This document shows positions 8,222 to 16,104 of a stretch of DNA of 64,000 bases, piece by piece; positions within the stretch are counted from its first letter, which is position 1; every line of letters starts with the position of its first letter. This DNA comes from Methylotuvimicrobium buryatense 5G (GTDB lineage: Bacteria; Pseudomonadota; Gammaproteobacteria; Methylococcales; Methylomonadaceae): the NCBI RefSeq assembly GCF_000341735.1, contig NZ_KB455575.1, positions 4,565,781-4,629,780 of the forward strand, given 5' to 3'. The position numbers were made by a program, and so were the translations under genes. The notes below the pieces were generated by a model. That model was not told the DNA's origin, ran no database searches, and was given only the letters and a program-made list of their open reading frames with translations.

Positions 8222-8441
8222 AGGCCTATTTAATGATTTTATTTATCCTGTAACCTATTGATTAAGAATAACTAAATTAGCTGTTTCTTGAGAGCCCTTC
8301 GGTTACGCTCAGGAGAGCCATGTCAAAGGGTGAACGGTAGTTTGAGGCTTCACCAGGCCGGTGAACGTGTTGTAGACCCTTCATGCTTCGACTTTACTCA
8401 GCACGAACGGTCTACATCACATGCCAACTGCTCTTTTTAGG

Positions 8442-9806
8442 TTAAACCGACTCCGGTGTTTCCGTTTTACGGAGGAGGTCGTGATATAGCCGGATGCGGT
8501 CTATGTATTTAACCGAATCCTTGCCTGCTGCATAACCGTATTTCAGGTTTTTGAAATGGCGCCTTTCTGATAGCAGCGGTAGCACTTGTTTGATATCGGC
8601 CCAGACATTCGGGTTTTTGCCCATTTTTCTAGCCAGTTCGCGCGCGTCCAGCAAGTGTGCGATACCGATGTTGTAGGCAGCCATCGCGAACCAGATGCGG
8701 TCTTCTTCGGCGACTTCCTGAGGAATTCTTTTCAGCAATTGTTGCATGTATTTCGCGCCGCCGCGGATACTTTGCCTGGGATTGAGCCGGTCATTGACGC
8801 CCAGCGATTTGGCGGTGGTGTTGGTCAACATCATCAAGCCGCGTACGCCGGTCGGACTTTCCGCGTCGGGATTCCATTCCGATTCGCCGTAAGCCTGGGT
8901 TGCCAGTAGCGTCCACGGAATGTTGTAGTCGGCCGCGACTTGTTTGAAATAGGATTTGTATTTGGGCAGACGTTTTTTGACGCGTTGGAAAAAAACCGCC
9001 GCGTCATGGTAGTCGAAGAGCTCGGCGTAGCCGTAATAGCGTTCGTTGAGTGCTTTTAGCGTCGAGTCGCTTTGTATGCGTGCGAGCCAGTCTTCGATGT
9101 ATACCCTGAGGCTCGAGGAATTGTGCGGCAATGCCCAGGCGAGCTTTTCCTCGGACAGCGTGTAGGCGTTGATTAGATTTGGATAATGCAGGCGGTTGAC
9201 TGCAACGATGTTCGATTCGACGACCGTGCAATCGACCGCGCCGTTGCTGACTTGTTCGAGAACTTGCTCGGTCGATAGCGTCGAGGTGCTTTGCCATGAC
9301 AGTTCGGGGTAGTGTTGTTGGATTTCGGACAGTTTTTCATCGCTACGGCTGTCGGCAATGACCAGTAGCGAATGATTCAGCAAGTCTTCGTTGGTTTTCG
9401 GCAGTTTGCTGCGTTTGTTGCAGACGACCTGCTGTTCGACCGTTTTGTAACTCGGCCCGTACTGGAAGTGTTTCGGGCTGAGTTCGCTTCGGGTCAATCC
9501 GGCCGCGGCGATATGGCCTTCGCCGGCCGCCAGCGCCGCCATGATCGCGGCGGTATTGTCGTAGACCTTGTATTCGACGTCGATATTCAGCGATTGTGCT
9601 AATTGCTGTGTCAATTCGTATTCAAAGCCTTGTTGCGTGGCGTCGTCGCCATGGTAATACGTCGTCGGCGCGTGGCGGGTCAAAACGATCAGCTTGCCTT
9701 TTTCGCGGATGTCTTCCCAGACGCTGACCGGCTTGCGGTTCAGGTCGGCATCGTGAACCGGCAGTTGGACGAATAGCGGGATGAACAAAGCATTTAACCT
9801 TCTCAT
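8442..9806 (-). CDS. mltF: Membrane-bound lytic murein transglycosylase F
   Basis: 454 residues. An N-terminal periplasmic binding-protein domain of the SBP_bac_3 type (about residues 30-265, starting GKLIVLTRHAPTTYYHG) is followed by an SLT lysozyme-like domain (about 290-420). The latter has the catalytic Glu motif GESEWNP, the GVRGLMMLT stretch and the AAYNIG motif. This order is diagnostic of MltF, which cleaves peptidoglycan glycan strands at the outer-membrane inner face. The N-terminal hydrophobic segment is short and weak. It is transcribed leftwards, 21 bases beyond the end of tamB, so it may be read from the same transcript. The 3' end abuts the palindromic element carrying IS110. 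Confidence 0.93.
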   Translation of the reverse strand: MRRLNALFIPLFVQLPVHDADLNRKPVSVWEDIREKGKLIVLTRHAPTTYYHGDDATQQGFEYELTQQLAQSLNIDVEYKVYDNTAAIMAALAAGEGHIAAAGLTRSELSPKHFQYGPSYKTVEQQVVCNKRSKLPKTNEDLLNHSLLVIADSRSDEKLSEIQQHYPELSWQSTSTLSTEQVLEQVSNGAVDCTVVESNIVAVNRLHYPNLINAYTLSEEKLAWALPHNSSSLRVYIEDWLARIQSDSTLKALNERYYGYAELFDYHDAAVFFQRVKKRLPKYKSYFKQVAADYNIPWTLLATQAYGESEWNPDAESPTGVRGLMMLTNTTAKSLGVNDRLNPRQSIRGGAKYMQQLLKRIPQEVAEEDRIWFAMAAYNIGIAHLLDARELARKMGKNPNVWADIKQVLPLLSERRHFKNLKYGYAAGKDSVKYIDRIRLYHDLLRKTETPESV

Positions 9807-9827
9807 AACGGTACCTTCAAGTAGTGA

Positions 9828-12800
9828 TCAGTCCTTTTCCAGGCGGTATTTCAAGTCAAGCCTTTGCGATTCGCCGGCTCGGGTCTGTAGACTAAAATGT
9901 TGACTCAATTTTTGTTCCAAAATGACGGCATAGGTATTGGAAAACAGGCCTAACGAAAAACCCAGATATAAATCGGGATTAATGTATTTGCCGAGTCGCA
10001 CTGCGGTGTCTTCGAGACGCTGGGCTTCCTCGACCTCGAACTGATCGAAGCCTAGCTGGTTGCTGAGCCATGAAAGTTCGCCTGCGCCGTAGTTGATTGC
10101 GGCCTTGGCTAGCATGTTGGCTTGCGATTCGCCGGTACGTTGCAAGGAACGGCCGGTCAGCAGATAGGCCAGCGCATCGGATTCCGGCATCGGCGGCCGG
10201 CTCGATACTTTGGTTTGCGGCGATTTGACCGGCCCGGTCACGGTCAATATTGCGGTTACATCTTCGCCGATGGCTTTACGCGTTGCTTCGATGTTTAGCC
10301 AAGGGTTGTCCACCGGCCCGTTGAATAAAAATTCGCCTCTGGTTATCGTCAAATCCTGTCCGTAAGCCTTGTATCTCGCATCTTGCATCGCAACTCGGCC
10401 TTGCATGCGTTGCGTGCCGGGCGAGGAAGTATAACGGAGGTTGCCGGTCAGCCGGGTATCCATGCCGTAGCCGGAGAAACGCACCTGTTCGCTCAACAAG
10501 ATGCCGATATCGGTTTGTACGTTCAAGGCAGTCTCTACTTCCTCGACGATTTCCCGACCGATGATGATTTCATCGGCGCTGGGTGCAATCGCGGTTTCCG
10601 GTAGTTCGACTAGCTTCAATTCGGCGCTGTCGACGGTGACATCGCCGGTGACCTGAACAGATGCCTCACTTTGTTTAACCGTCAAGCGCGGCGATACGCT
10701 AATTTCCGCTTCGGGTAAGCGAGCTATTTCGAATTCGCTGCCGGTGATCGTCAGTTCAGCAGGAAAACCGGCTTCCGGATTCAGATCGAAGGTGCCGTCG
10801 AGATACAGCGATCCTTTGCCGGAATCGATGCGTCCGGACAAGGTCAACTGTTCGGGCTGTCCCGGCTGCCCCGATAATCTGAGGTTGATGTTGTGCGGAT
10901 GAATGCCGATTTCAGGCACATCGAGTTCGGCATTGCTGAGTTGCAGCAGGCCGCTGAGTGCCGGTCGTTCGGTGTCGCCGGCGAGGGTCAGATCGGCCGT
11001 GATCCGGCCTTTGAGATTTTCGATATCCTGCACTAACTGATCTATCAGGCTTAAGTCGGCAATCGATGCTTGCAAGTTGCCTGTCAAAGACTGTGCGTTT
11101 GTTGCGGCGAGCGGTGCGGTTTTGACTTGCGCACTGATAAAGTCCCGGCCGGTCAATCCGATTCTCAACTCGGCATCGAGCCGCTCATCACCGTATTGCG
11201 CTTTCAGCCGAGTTTCGGACAAAGCAAAAATAAGGGGTTTCTCGCCGTCTCGGGAAAGTTGTAGCGATGCATTTACGACCGTGGCGTCGGCATCGGCCGT
11301 CAGGCGTTCGCCTCGTTTCAGGAAATTGGCGTTGGCATTGAGCGCACCGTCGAGGCTCAAGTTTTCGGGCAACCACGGTTTAACCATGGCCAAGTCGATA
11401 TTGCGCAATTCGGCAGTGGCGTTCAGGCGGCGCTCGATTGAGCCGTCGGCGCTCAGGCAGATCGCCGCACCGGTCTGAACGAAGCAATTTTGCGGCAGGT
11501 TGACACCGATATCGTCGCCGGCGAAATCCAGCCGAATCGGCCAAGGTCGGTCGAGTCGCCATTGCTTTATTTGCGCTTGGTCGATGTCAAGACGTTCCAG
11601 CGTCGCAAGCCAGCGTTGATTTCGTAAACTGCCGTTGAGTACGGTATCGAGCTTGACGATTTCGGAACTCAATTTCGCGTCGAACCGGTGATCGTTTAAC
11701 GATCCCGAGCCTTGCAGCGTTAATTCATCGATCGCTTGCCCGTCCAACTCTACGCCTTGCAAAACCAGGTCGAGTTGCGAACGTTGGCCCAAGGCTTCGG
11801 CATAGTCGAGATTCAGCGTCAACAGGCCGATACTGAAATCTTGGTAACTTAGTTTGTTGGCATTCAATTGAGCTTTGACGGCAGGGTCCAGGTAGTTGCC
11901 TCGTACGGTGCCGCTGCCTTTGATCGAGCCGGAAAGTCCCGGCCAAACGGCCGCGAGATTGGGTGCATCGATCGAAAAATCGAGATTGGAGCGGGTTTCG
12001 GCCAGAATGCCGTCGGCCGTAAGGCGATTCTCGGACGATTGCAGCAGCAGTTGGTCTATGGTAAGGCGTTGCTCGGCGAAAGCCAGTTTGCCATGACCTT
12101 GAATCGGGCTATCGAAAAGCGTGCCGTGCAGTTTTTCGATAGTGAGCGTGGCGGTCAATTGTTCTTCGGCAAAGCGTCCTGATGCAGCGGCTTGAAGATT
12201 CAATGAGCCGCTGATGTCGGGCGTAAAGTCGCCCGGATCGAGCTGTTGGGCATTCAGGTCCAGCGCGAAATCTATCGCGTCGCGCCACGAAACTTTGCCT
12301 TTCAGATCCAGCCGTCCTTGTTTCGGACGTAGAGACAGTTGATGTATATCGATCGCTTCGGTACTGCCTTGTCCATTGAAAAGCACGTCGAACGGCGGCA
12401 ATTGTTCCATTGCCAGCTTGGCGGTCAGATCGATTCGGTAATCGTCCAAGGTTCCGCTCAAATCGAAACGGCCTTGGTCGGTTTCGACCTGGGGAGGGCC
12501 GGACAGCGGCCATTGAAGTTTTTTCCAGTCGCCGGTCAAATTTACGCTGATCGGTTCGTCGGCCCATATCACACGGCCCGCCAACGTAAGGCGGCCTTGC
12601 TTCGGCGCCAGTTCCAACCGTTCGAGCGTCAACGAATCGCTATCGGCATAGCCGGCCAATTGCAACGCAAACGATTCCTGCTCGGCCGACAGTTGTGCGG
12701 CCAGATCGATACGGTAATCGTCCGAGTTGCCGTCGATCGTGAACTCACCCTCCGGGCTCACAATATCGGCTTCGCCGTCCAGCGGCCATTGCAACCGTTG

Positions 12801-13571
12801 CCAGCGGCCGGAGACCGAAAAAACCGGCACACTTTCGGCCAAATTGAGCCGGGCTTCATGATAAAACTGAAAAGGGCCTTCGGCATGGCCCGTCAGCATG
12901 AGTTCCTTTAGCGTGCCCAGCACCGTCATTTCACCGTCAATCGCCGGCGTTTCCGGTAGTTTCAATTGCCAGGCCAATTGCGCCGATAACGGAAAATGCG
13001 GTTGAAGTTCGATTTCCGCGCGCCCGTAAACGGTTGCCTCCGGCATTTCCAGCGCGAGGCCGGTCAGGCGCAACGTATTATCGATCAAGGCGGCGCGCAG
13101 GCGAAAGCGGTCGATCGCAATGTCTTGCTCGCCGCTTCGGAAACGCGTCGCTTGCAAGTCGATATCATCGATTAGGATAGCCAAAGGAATGTTCGGCATC
13201 GAAAAAGGCTCGTCATCGTCGGACTCGGGCGCTTCGTCTGTTATCTCGACCGATAAGCCGTTCGCTGCAAGCCTGTCGATATGCAGCGTGCCGCTCAACA
13301 ATGCCGAGGGCCTCCAGGCGAAAATGAAGGTGTCCAGCGTAACTCGTTCGGTTTCGCTAAGATAGACGAGTTTGTTCAGGGTCAGTTCGCTAAGCAGCGT
13401 ACCGTCGATGCGCTCTACTTCGGCATCGAGTTCGGCGGCGCTGATCACAGTTTGTATCAGCCAACGGCTGCCCGGTTCGCTGCCGAGTATCGCCAGCAGT
13501 GCGATCGGCAGGCTCAAGAGCGTTCCGCTCAGCGTCAGCACGAGCGCTTTGAAAATAGCCTTTGCGTTCAC
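9828..13571 (-). CDS. tamB: Translocation and assembly module subunit TamB
   Basis: 1247 residues with an N-terminal membrane anchor (ALVLTLSGTLLSLPIALLAI) and a very long, repetitive beta-rich body. The C-terminal DUF490/TamB domain has the pattern YINPDLYLGFSLGLFSNTYA before a final strand region. TamB spans the periplasm and works with TamA in outer-membrane protein insertion and probably phospholipid transport. The start ATG overlaps the tamA stop by four bases (ATGA), so the two are coupled. The central part contains at least three similar blocks built around W-[KQR]-x-LQWPL and a DYRIDL strand, as expected for its repeating beta-taco groove. Confidence 0.95.
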   Translation of the reverse strand: MNAKAIFKALVLTLSGTLLSLPIALLAILGSEPGSRWLIQTVISAAELDAEVERIDGTLLSELTLNKLVYLSETERVTLDTFIFAWRPSALLSGTLHIDRLAANGLSVEITDEAPESDDDEPFSMPNIPLAILIDDIDLQATRFRSGEQDIAIDRFRLRAALIDNTLRLTGLALEMPEATVYGRAEIELQPHFPLSAQLAWQLKLPETPAIDGEMTVLGTLKELMLTGHAEGPFQFYHEARLNLAESVPVFSVSGRWQRLQWPLDGEADIVSPEGEFTIDGNSDDYRIDLAAQLSAEQESFALQLAGYADSDSLTLERLELAPKQGRLTLAGRVIWADEPISVNLTGDWKKLQWPLSGPPQVETDQGRFDLSGTLDDYRIDLTAKLAMEQLPPFDVLFNGQGSTEAIDIHQLSLRPKQGRLDLKGKVSWRDAIDFALDLNAQQLDPGDFTPDISGSLNLQAAASGRFAEEQLTATLTIEKLHGTLFDSPIQGHGKLAFAEQRLTIDQLLLQSSENRLTADGILAETRSNLDFSIDAPNLAAVWPGLSGSIKGSGTVRGNYLDPAVKAQLNANKLSYQDFSIGLLTLNLDYAEALGQRSQLDLVLQGVELDGQAIDELTLQGSGSLNDHRFDAKLSSEIVKLDTVLNGSLRNQRWLATLERLDIDQAQIKQWRLDRPWPIRLDFAGDDIGVNLPQNCFVQTGAAICLSADGSIERRLNATAELRNIDLAMVKPWLPENLSLDGALNANANFLKRGERLTADADATVVNASLQLSRDGEKPLIFALSETRLKAQYGDERLDAELRIGLTGRDFISAQVKTAPLAATNAQSLTGNLQASIADLSLIDQLVQDIENLKGRITADLTLAGDTERPALSGLLQLSNAELDVPEIGIHPHNINLRLSGQPGQPEQLTLSGRIDSGKGSLYLDGTFDLNPEAGFPAELTITGSEFEIARLPEAEISVSPRLTVKQSEASVQVTGDVTVDSAELKLVELPETAIAPSADEIIIGREIVEEVETALNVQTDIGILLSEQVRFSGYGMDTRLTGNLRYTSSPGTQRMQGRVAMQDARYKAYGQDLTITRGEFLFNGPVDNPWLNIEATRKAIGEDVTAILTVTGPVKSPQTKVSSRPPMPESDALAYLLTGRSLQRTGESQANMLAKAAINYGAGELSWLSNQLGFDQFEVEEAQRLEDTAVRLGKYINPDLYLGFSLGLFSNTYAVILEQKLSQHFSLQTRAGESQRLDLKYRLEKD

Positions 13572-15391
13572 AACTGTGGCCCTGCCGAGAAATGCACCTG
13601 AAACGACGAGCCTGATTCATGAAACGGCACCGCGAAATCGATCCGTATCGGTCCAACCGGCGATATCCAGCGAACGCCGAGTCCCGCGCCGATTTTTACG
13701 TCGATATCGCCGAAATCGTTATGCGCGTTACCGCCGTCGACAAAAGCCGCGACACCCCATTGATCGCCGATGAATTGTTCGTATTCGAGGCTCAACACGG
13801 ATAGCATCTTGCCGCCGATCACATGTCCGGCCGCATTGGTCGGGCCGAGTTCCTTGTATTCATACCCTCGTATCGATTGCGTGCCACCGGCGTAATAACG
13901 GTAAGTCGTCGGTAAATCGTCGAAGTTGCTGACCAGGCTCGCGCCGACGTCGCCGCGCATGATGAAGCGCCCGGACCACGGCACGCCAGTAATCAAGCGC
14001 GCTCCAGCGCCGGCTTGTACGAAACTCAGCGTCGACACGACCGATTCGTGCGCGCCGGCCAGGGAAAAATTCAAATGGTAACCTTCGGTGGGTCGGATCG
14101 GCGAGTTGCTGCGCGTGTATTGCAGGCGAACGCCGGGTATCAATAGCAAGGCGCTGCTATCGACATCGACATCGGCAGATCGGAACGATTCGTAAACGAG
14201 ATCCAGAAAGCCGATTTGTTGCCAGCCGCTCGGGGCTATGCGTTGACGCTGTGCCGATAGTTTGAACATATTCGAAGTGAATGTATCCGGTTCTTCATGC
14301 TTGAATCCCGCGCCGAAACTGAAAAAGTCGCTGGTCGGTTGTTGCAGCGGAATGTTGTAACGGCTTTCCGCGGTCGACAGCACCGGCGACAGGTCCAAGG
14401 CCGCGTTGAAAGTATGTCCGCGCCTATTTAGCCGCCGGTTGGTATAACCTAAGCTGAACAGCGGGCCGAAATTCGTGTCGTAACCGACGCCGACTTCGTA
14501 GCTGTGTTTCTTTTGAGGATAGAGCGCGATGTCGACCGGCACTTTTAAATCGATCGCGTCGTCGATACGAGGTCGGATTTCTATGGTTCTGAAATAGCCG
14601 CCCGCAGTTAGATTGTTGTAGGTGTCGGCCAGTTTTCGGCTCGAATAAGGCTCGTCTTCTTCAAATGGGATAAAGCGTTGGACGAAGTCCGGATTCAGGA
14701 TGTCCTGATCGATCTTGACTTCACCGAAGAAGTAACGCTGTCCGGAAGCGAAGTCGAGAACGATTTTGGCGCTGTTGCGTTCGGTATCGACTCTGATCGC
14801 GCTTTCCAGAAAGCGGGCATCGAAATAGCCGCGTTCCTGGGCGAGCGATTGAAAACTGCTTTTGAACGATTCGTAGCGTCCATGGTGCAGAATGTTACCA
14901 GTTTTGATGGGGTTCCCTGCGAGCAATTGGTTATAAGCCGTATCAAATTCCGCTTCCCCCGAGACGCTTATGGCGAGTTCTTCGATGCGCACCGGCGGGC
15001 CTCGGGTGATTTTGAATTCGGCCTGCCAGCAGTCTTCATTGAAGCCGAGGTTTTTTTCGACGCGGGTGTGATAGTAGCCTAGCGCCCGCATCGCTTTGTC
15101 GATTTCGGTGTCGGCCTGCGCGAACAAGCGATTGATCCGCCATTGTGGAGCGTCACAAGCTTCTTTCGATAGGCTCAAGAAGGCGCGCACATTGGCTTTT
15201 TGCCCGCTGCTGACGCCTGAAATGACGATGTCCGGCGTATCGGGTTCGAAGACGTCGAACGGCAGCAGACGGCGCAGCATGGCTTGAAAACCGCTTTCGC
15301 TTTCAGGTGTCGTAGCGGCGATGCCGTTGCAAGAAACAAGCAACAATGCCGGGAGACAGAGACTTTTTCGGCACTTGAAGATGCTTATCAT
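13568..15391 (-). CDS. tamA: Translocation and assembly module subunit TamA
   Basis: About 607 residues of the Omp85/BamA superfamily. The start is placed at ATG 15391, giving a signal peptide (MISIFKCRKSLCLPALLLVS); a TTG start at 15406 would add five residues. The N-terminal half holds POTRA domains and the C-terminal half a 16-strand barrel domain with the conserved GGTQSIRGYEY loop and the VGPIRIDFA strand. It ends close to the last strand with FQVHFSAGPQL. TamA sits in the outer membrane and partners TamB, whose gene follows with a 4-base overlap. A small lipoprotein gene precedes it by 44 bases. Confidence 0.94.
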   Translation of the reverse strand: MISIFKCRKSLCLPALLLVSCNGIAATTPESESGFQAMLRRLLPFDVFEPDTPDIVISGVSSGQKANVRAFLSLSKEACDAPQWRINRLFAQADTEIDKAMRALGYYHTRVEKNLGFNEDCWQAEFKITRGPPVRIEELAISVSGEAEFDTAYNQLLAGNPIKTGNILHHGRYESFKSSFQSLAQERGYFDARFLESAIRVDTERNSAKIVLDFASGQRYFFGEVKIDQDILNPDFVQRFIPFEEDEPYSSRKLADTYNNLTAGGYFRTIEIRPRIDDAIDLKVPVDIALYPQKKHSYEVGVGYDTNFGPLFSLGYTNRRLNRRGHTFNAALDLSPVLSTAESRYNIPLQQPTSDFFSFGAGFKHEEPDTFTSNMFKLSAQRQRIAPSGWQQIGFLDLVYESFRSADVDVDSSALLLIPGVRLQYTRSNSPIRPTEGYHLNFSLAGAHESVVSTLSFVQAGAGARLITGVPWSGRFIMRGDVGASLVSNFDDLPTTYRYYAGGTQSIRGYEYKELGPTNAAGHVIGGKMLSVLSLEYEQFIGDQWGVAAFVDGGNAHNDFGDIDVKIGAGLGVRWISPVGPIRIDFAVPFHESGSSFQVHFSAGPQL

Positions 15392-15435
15392 AACAGTGAA
15401 GGCCAAAAGTTTCGGCCCATGCTGTCAGGGATTTA

Positions 15436-15837
15436 TTAATCTGACAACGGAAAGACTTCGATCGACTCGGCAGGTTGGGGCGCCGGGTAAGACGGATAAG
15501 CGCTTTCTTGCGGTCGACCGGTTTGGTAAAGCCTTTCGCCTTCTTCGAGTAGTTTTTTGCCTTGTTCGATCATATTTTGGCCATCTTTGACCTGAAGTTC
15601 GCCCTGGGCAATTATTTTCTTGCCTTCGTTAATTGTATCGCGGCCTTCGGCAATTCTTTTATTGCCGTCCTTGACTAGGCGGTTGCCTTCATTCCATTTA
15701 ATGCCGGCTTCGATGAATGGGCCGCCTTGTTTAATCATCAGATCGCCTTTGCTCGGTGCGGGAGTGTTGCAACCGGTCAATTGGGTAGCGAATACCGAAA
15801 GTACCGGCAATAGGATCGATAATTTGGTTTTAGACAT
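15436..15837 (-). CDS. Small lipoprotein with strict glycine heptad repeat
   Basis: 133 residues. The lipobox LTGC gives a lipidated Cys at about residue 23. The middle (roughly residues 49-105) is built of eight successive seven-residue units, each with Gly at the same place: GNRLVKD, GNKRIAE, GRDTINE, GKKIIAQ, GELQVKD, GQNMIEQ, GKKLLEE, GERLYQT. Such periodicity predicts a long amphipathic helix or coiled coil with a glycine face. The tail is Pro/Tyr-rich and unstructured. I do not know its function. It lies directly upstream of tamA on the same strand and is probably co-transcribed, so an envelope role near TamAB is plausible but unproven. Confidence 0.85.
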   Translation of the reverse strand: MSKTKLSILLPVLSVFATQLTGCNTPAPSKGDLMIKQGGPFIEAGIKWNEGNRLVKDGNKRIAEGRDTINEGKKIIAQGELQVKDGQNMIEQGKKLLEEGERLYQTGRPQESAYPSYPAPQPAESIEVFPLSD

Positions 15838-16104
15838 GACAAGACCTTATTAATTGGAAAAAACGAGCCGTTATTATAACGTAATTAAGGAATTGGCGGG
15901 TTTCAGGAGGGTGATTTATTCGAATGGGGAGGAGATGAAATCCTTCGAAAGCGATTTTGAGTTTGAGCTCAGATGGCAAAATAAAAATCTACTTGATGAT
16001 CGTTACACTATAACGTATCTTATTGTTTTTTTTATGGATCTCTTTGCTGCTTTGCAGAGAAAATTACGAAATTGTCGCGATAAATTGCCGATCAGTCTGA
16101 ACTC
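15838..16104. promoter_or_regulatory. Divergent promoter region between the lipoprotein-tamAB and znuD genes
   Basis: An AT-rich divergent region of 267 bases. It contains a perfect 13-base palindrome CGTTATTATAACG (15869-15881) near the lipoprotein start and a Zur-like operator at 16001-16015 near the TonB receptor. An open frame crossing it (from 15854) has no ribosome site and overlaps both signals, so it is not taken as a gene. Confidence 0.55.
16001..16015. promoter_or_regulatory. Zur-like operator before the TonB receptor
   Basis: CGTTACACTATAACG is a 7-1-7 imperfect palindrome with one mismatched pair. It fits the gammaproteobacterial Zur pattern GTTATA-N-TATAAC. It lies 90 bases before the receptor ATG. 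The zinc-related neighbourhood strengthens the reading, though no binding data are available. Confidence 0.65.

Larger units (their letters stand above)
6646..8293 (+). mobile_element. IS110-family insertion sequence
   Basis: An element of about 1.65 kb bounded by comparison with the empty repeat at 46029. The target CCCTGAGC/CCTTCGG is split and the bases GAGC are found at both junctions, so the exact end is uncertain by up to 4 bases. There are no terminal inverted repeats, as expected for IS110. It has a long left non-coding end (about 220-250 bp) and a short right end (about 70 bp), the arrangement of the IS110 subgroup, whose bridge RNA lies in the left end. Insertion into the loop of a palindromic repeat is typical of this family. 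Confidence 0.8.
6604..8440. repeat. Family H palindromic miniature element interrupted by an IS110 copy
   Basis: The left end CTAAAAAGAGCAGTTG (6604) and the right end CAACTGCTCTTTTTAG (to 8440) are exact inverted repeats. The flanks GAGAGCCTCAAACTACCGTT and GGTAGTTTGAGGC are also shared with the uninterrupted 190-bp copy at 46029-46218. Comparing the two shows the IS inserted in the loop after CCCTGAGC. The right half keeps GAGCCCTTCGG and the TGTAGACCCTTCATGCTTCG segment of the empty copy. Confidence 0.8.

Noticed and set aside
6646..8293. Larger mobile island or prophage around the IS110 copy
   Set aside because: Only one transposase gene and small palindromes are present; neighbouring genes (ApbE, mltF, tamAB) are ordinary chromosomal genes.
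11077..11478. Plus-strand frames inside tamB
   Set aside because: They are shadows of the long minus-strand tamB gene, which has clear family features throughout.
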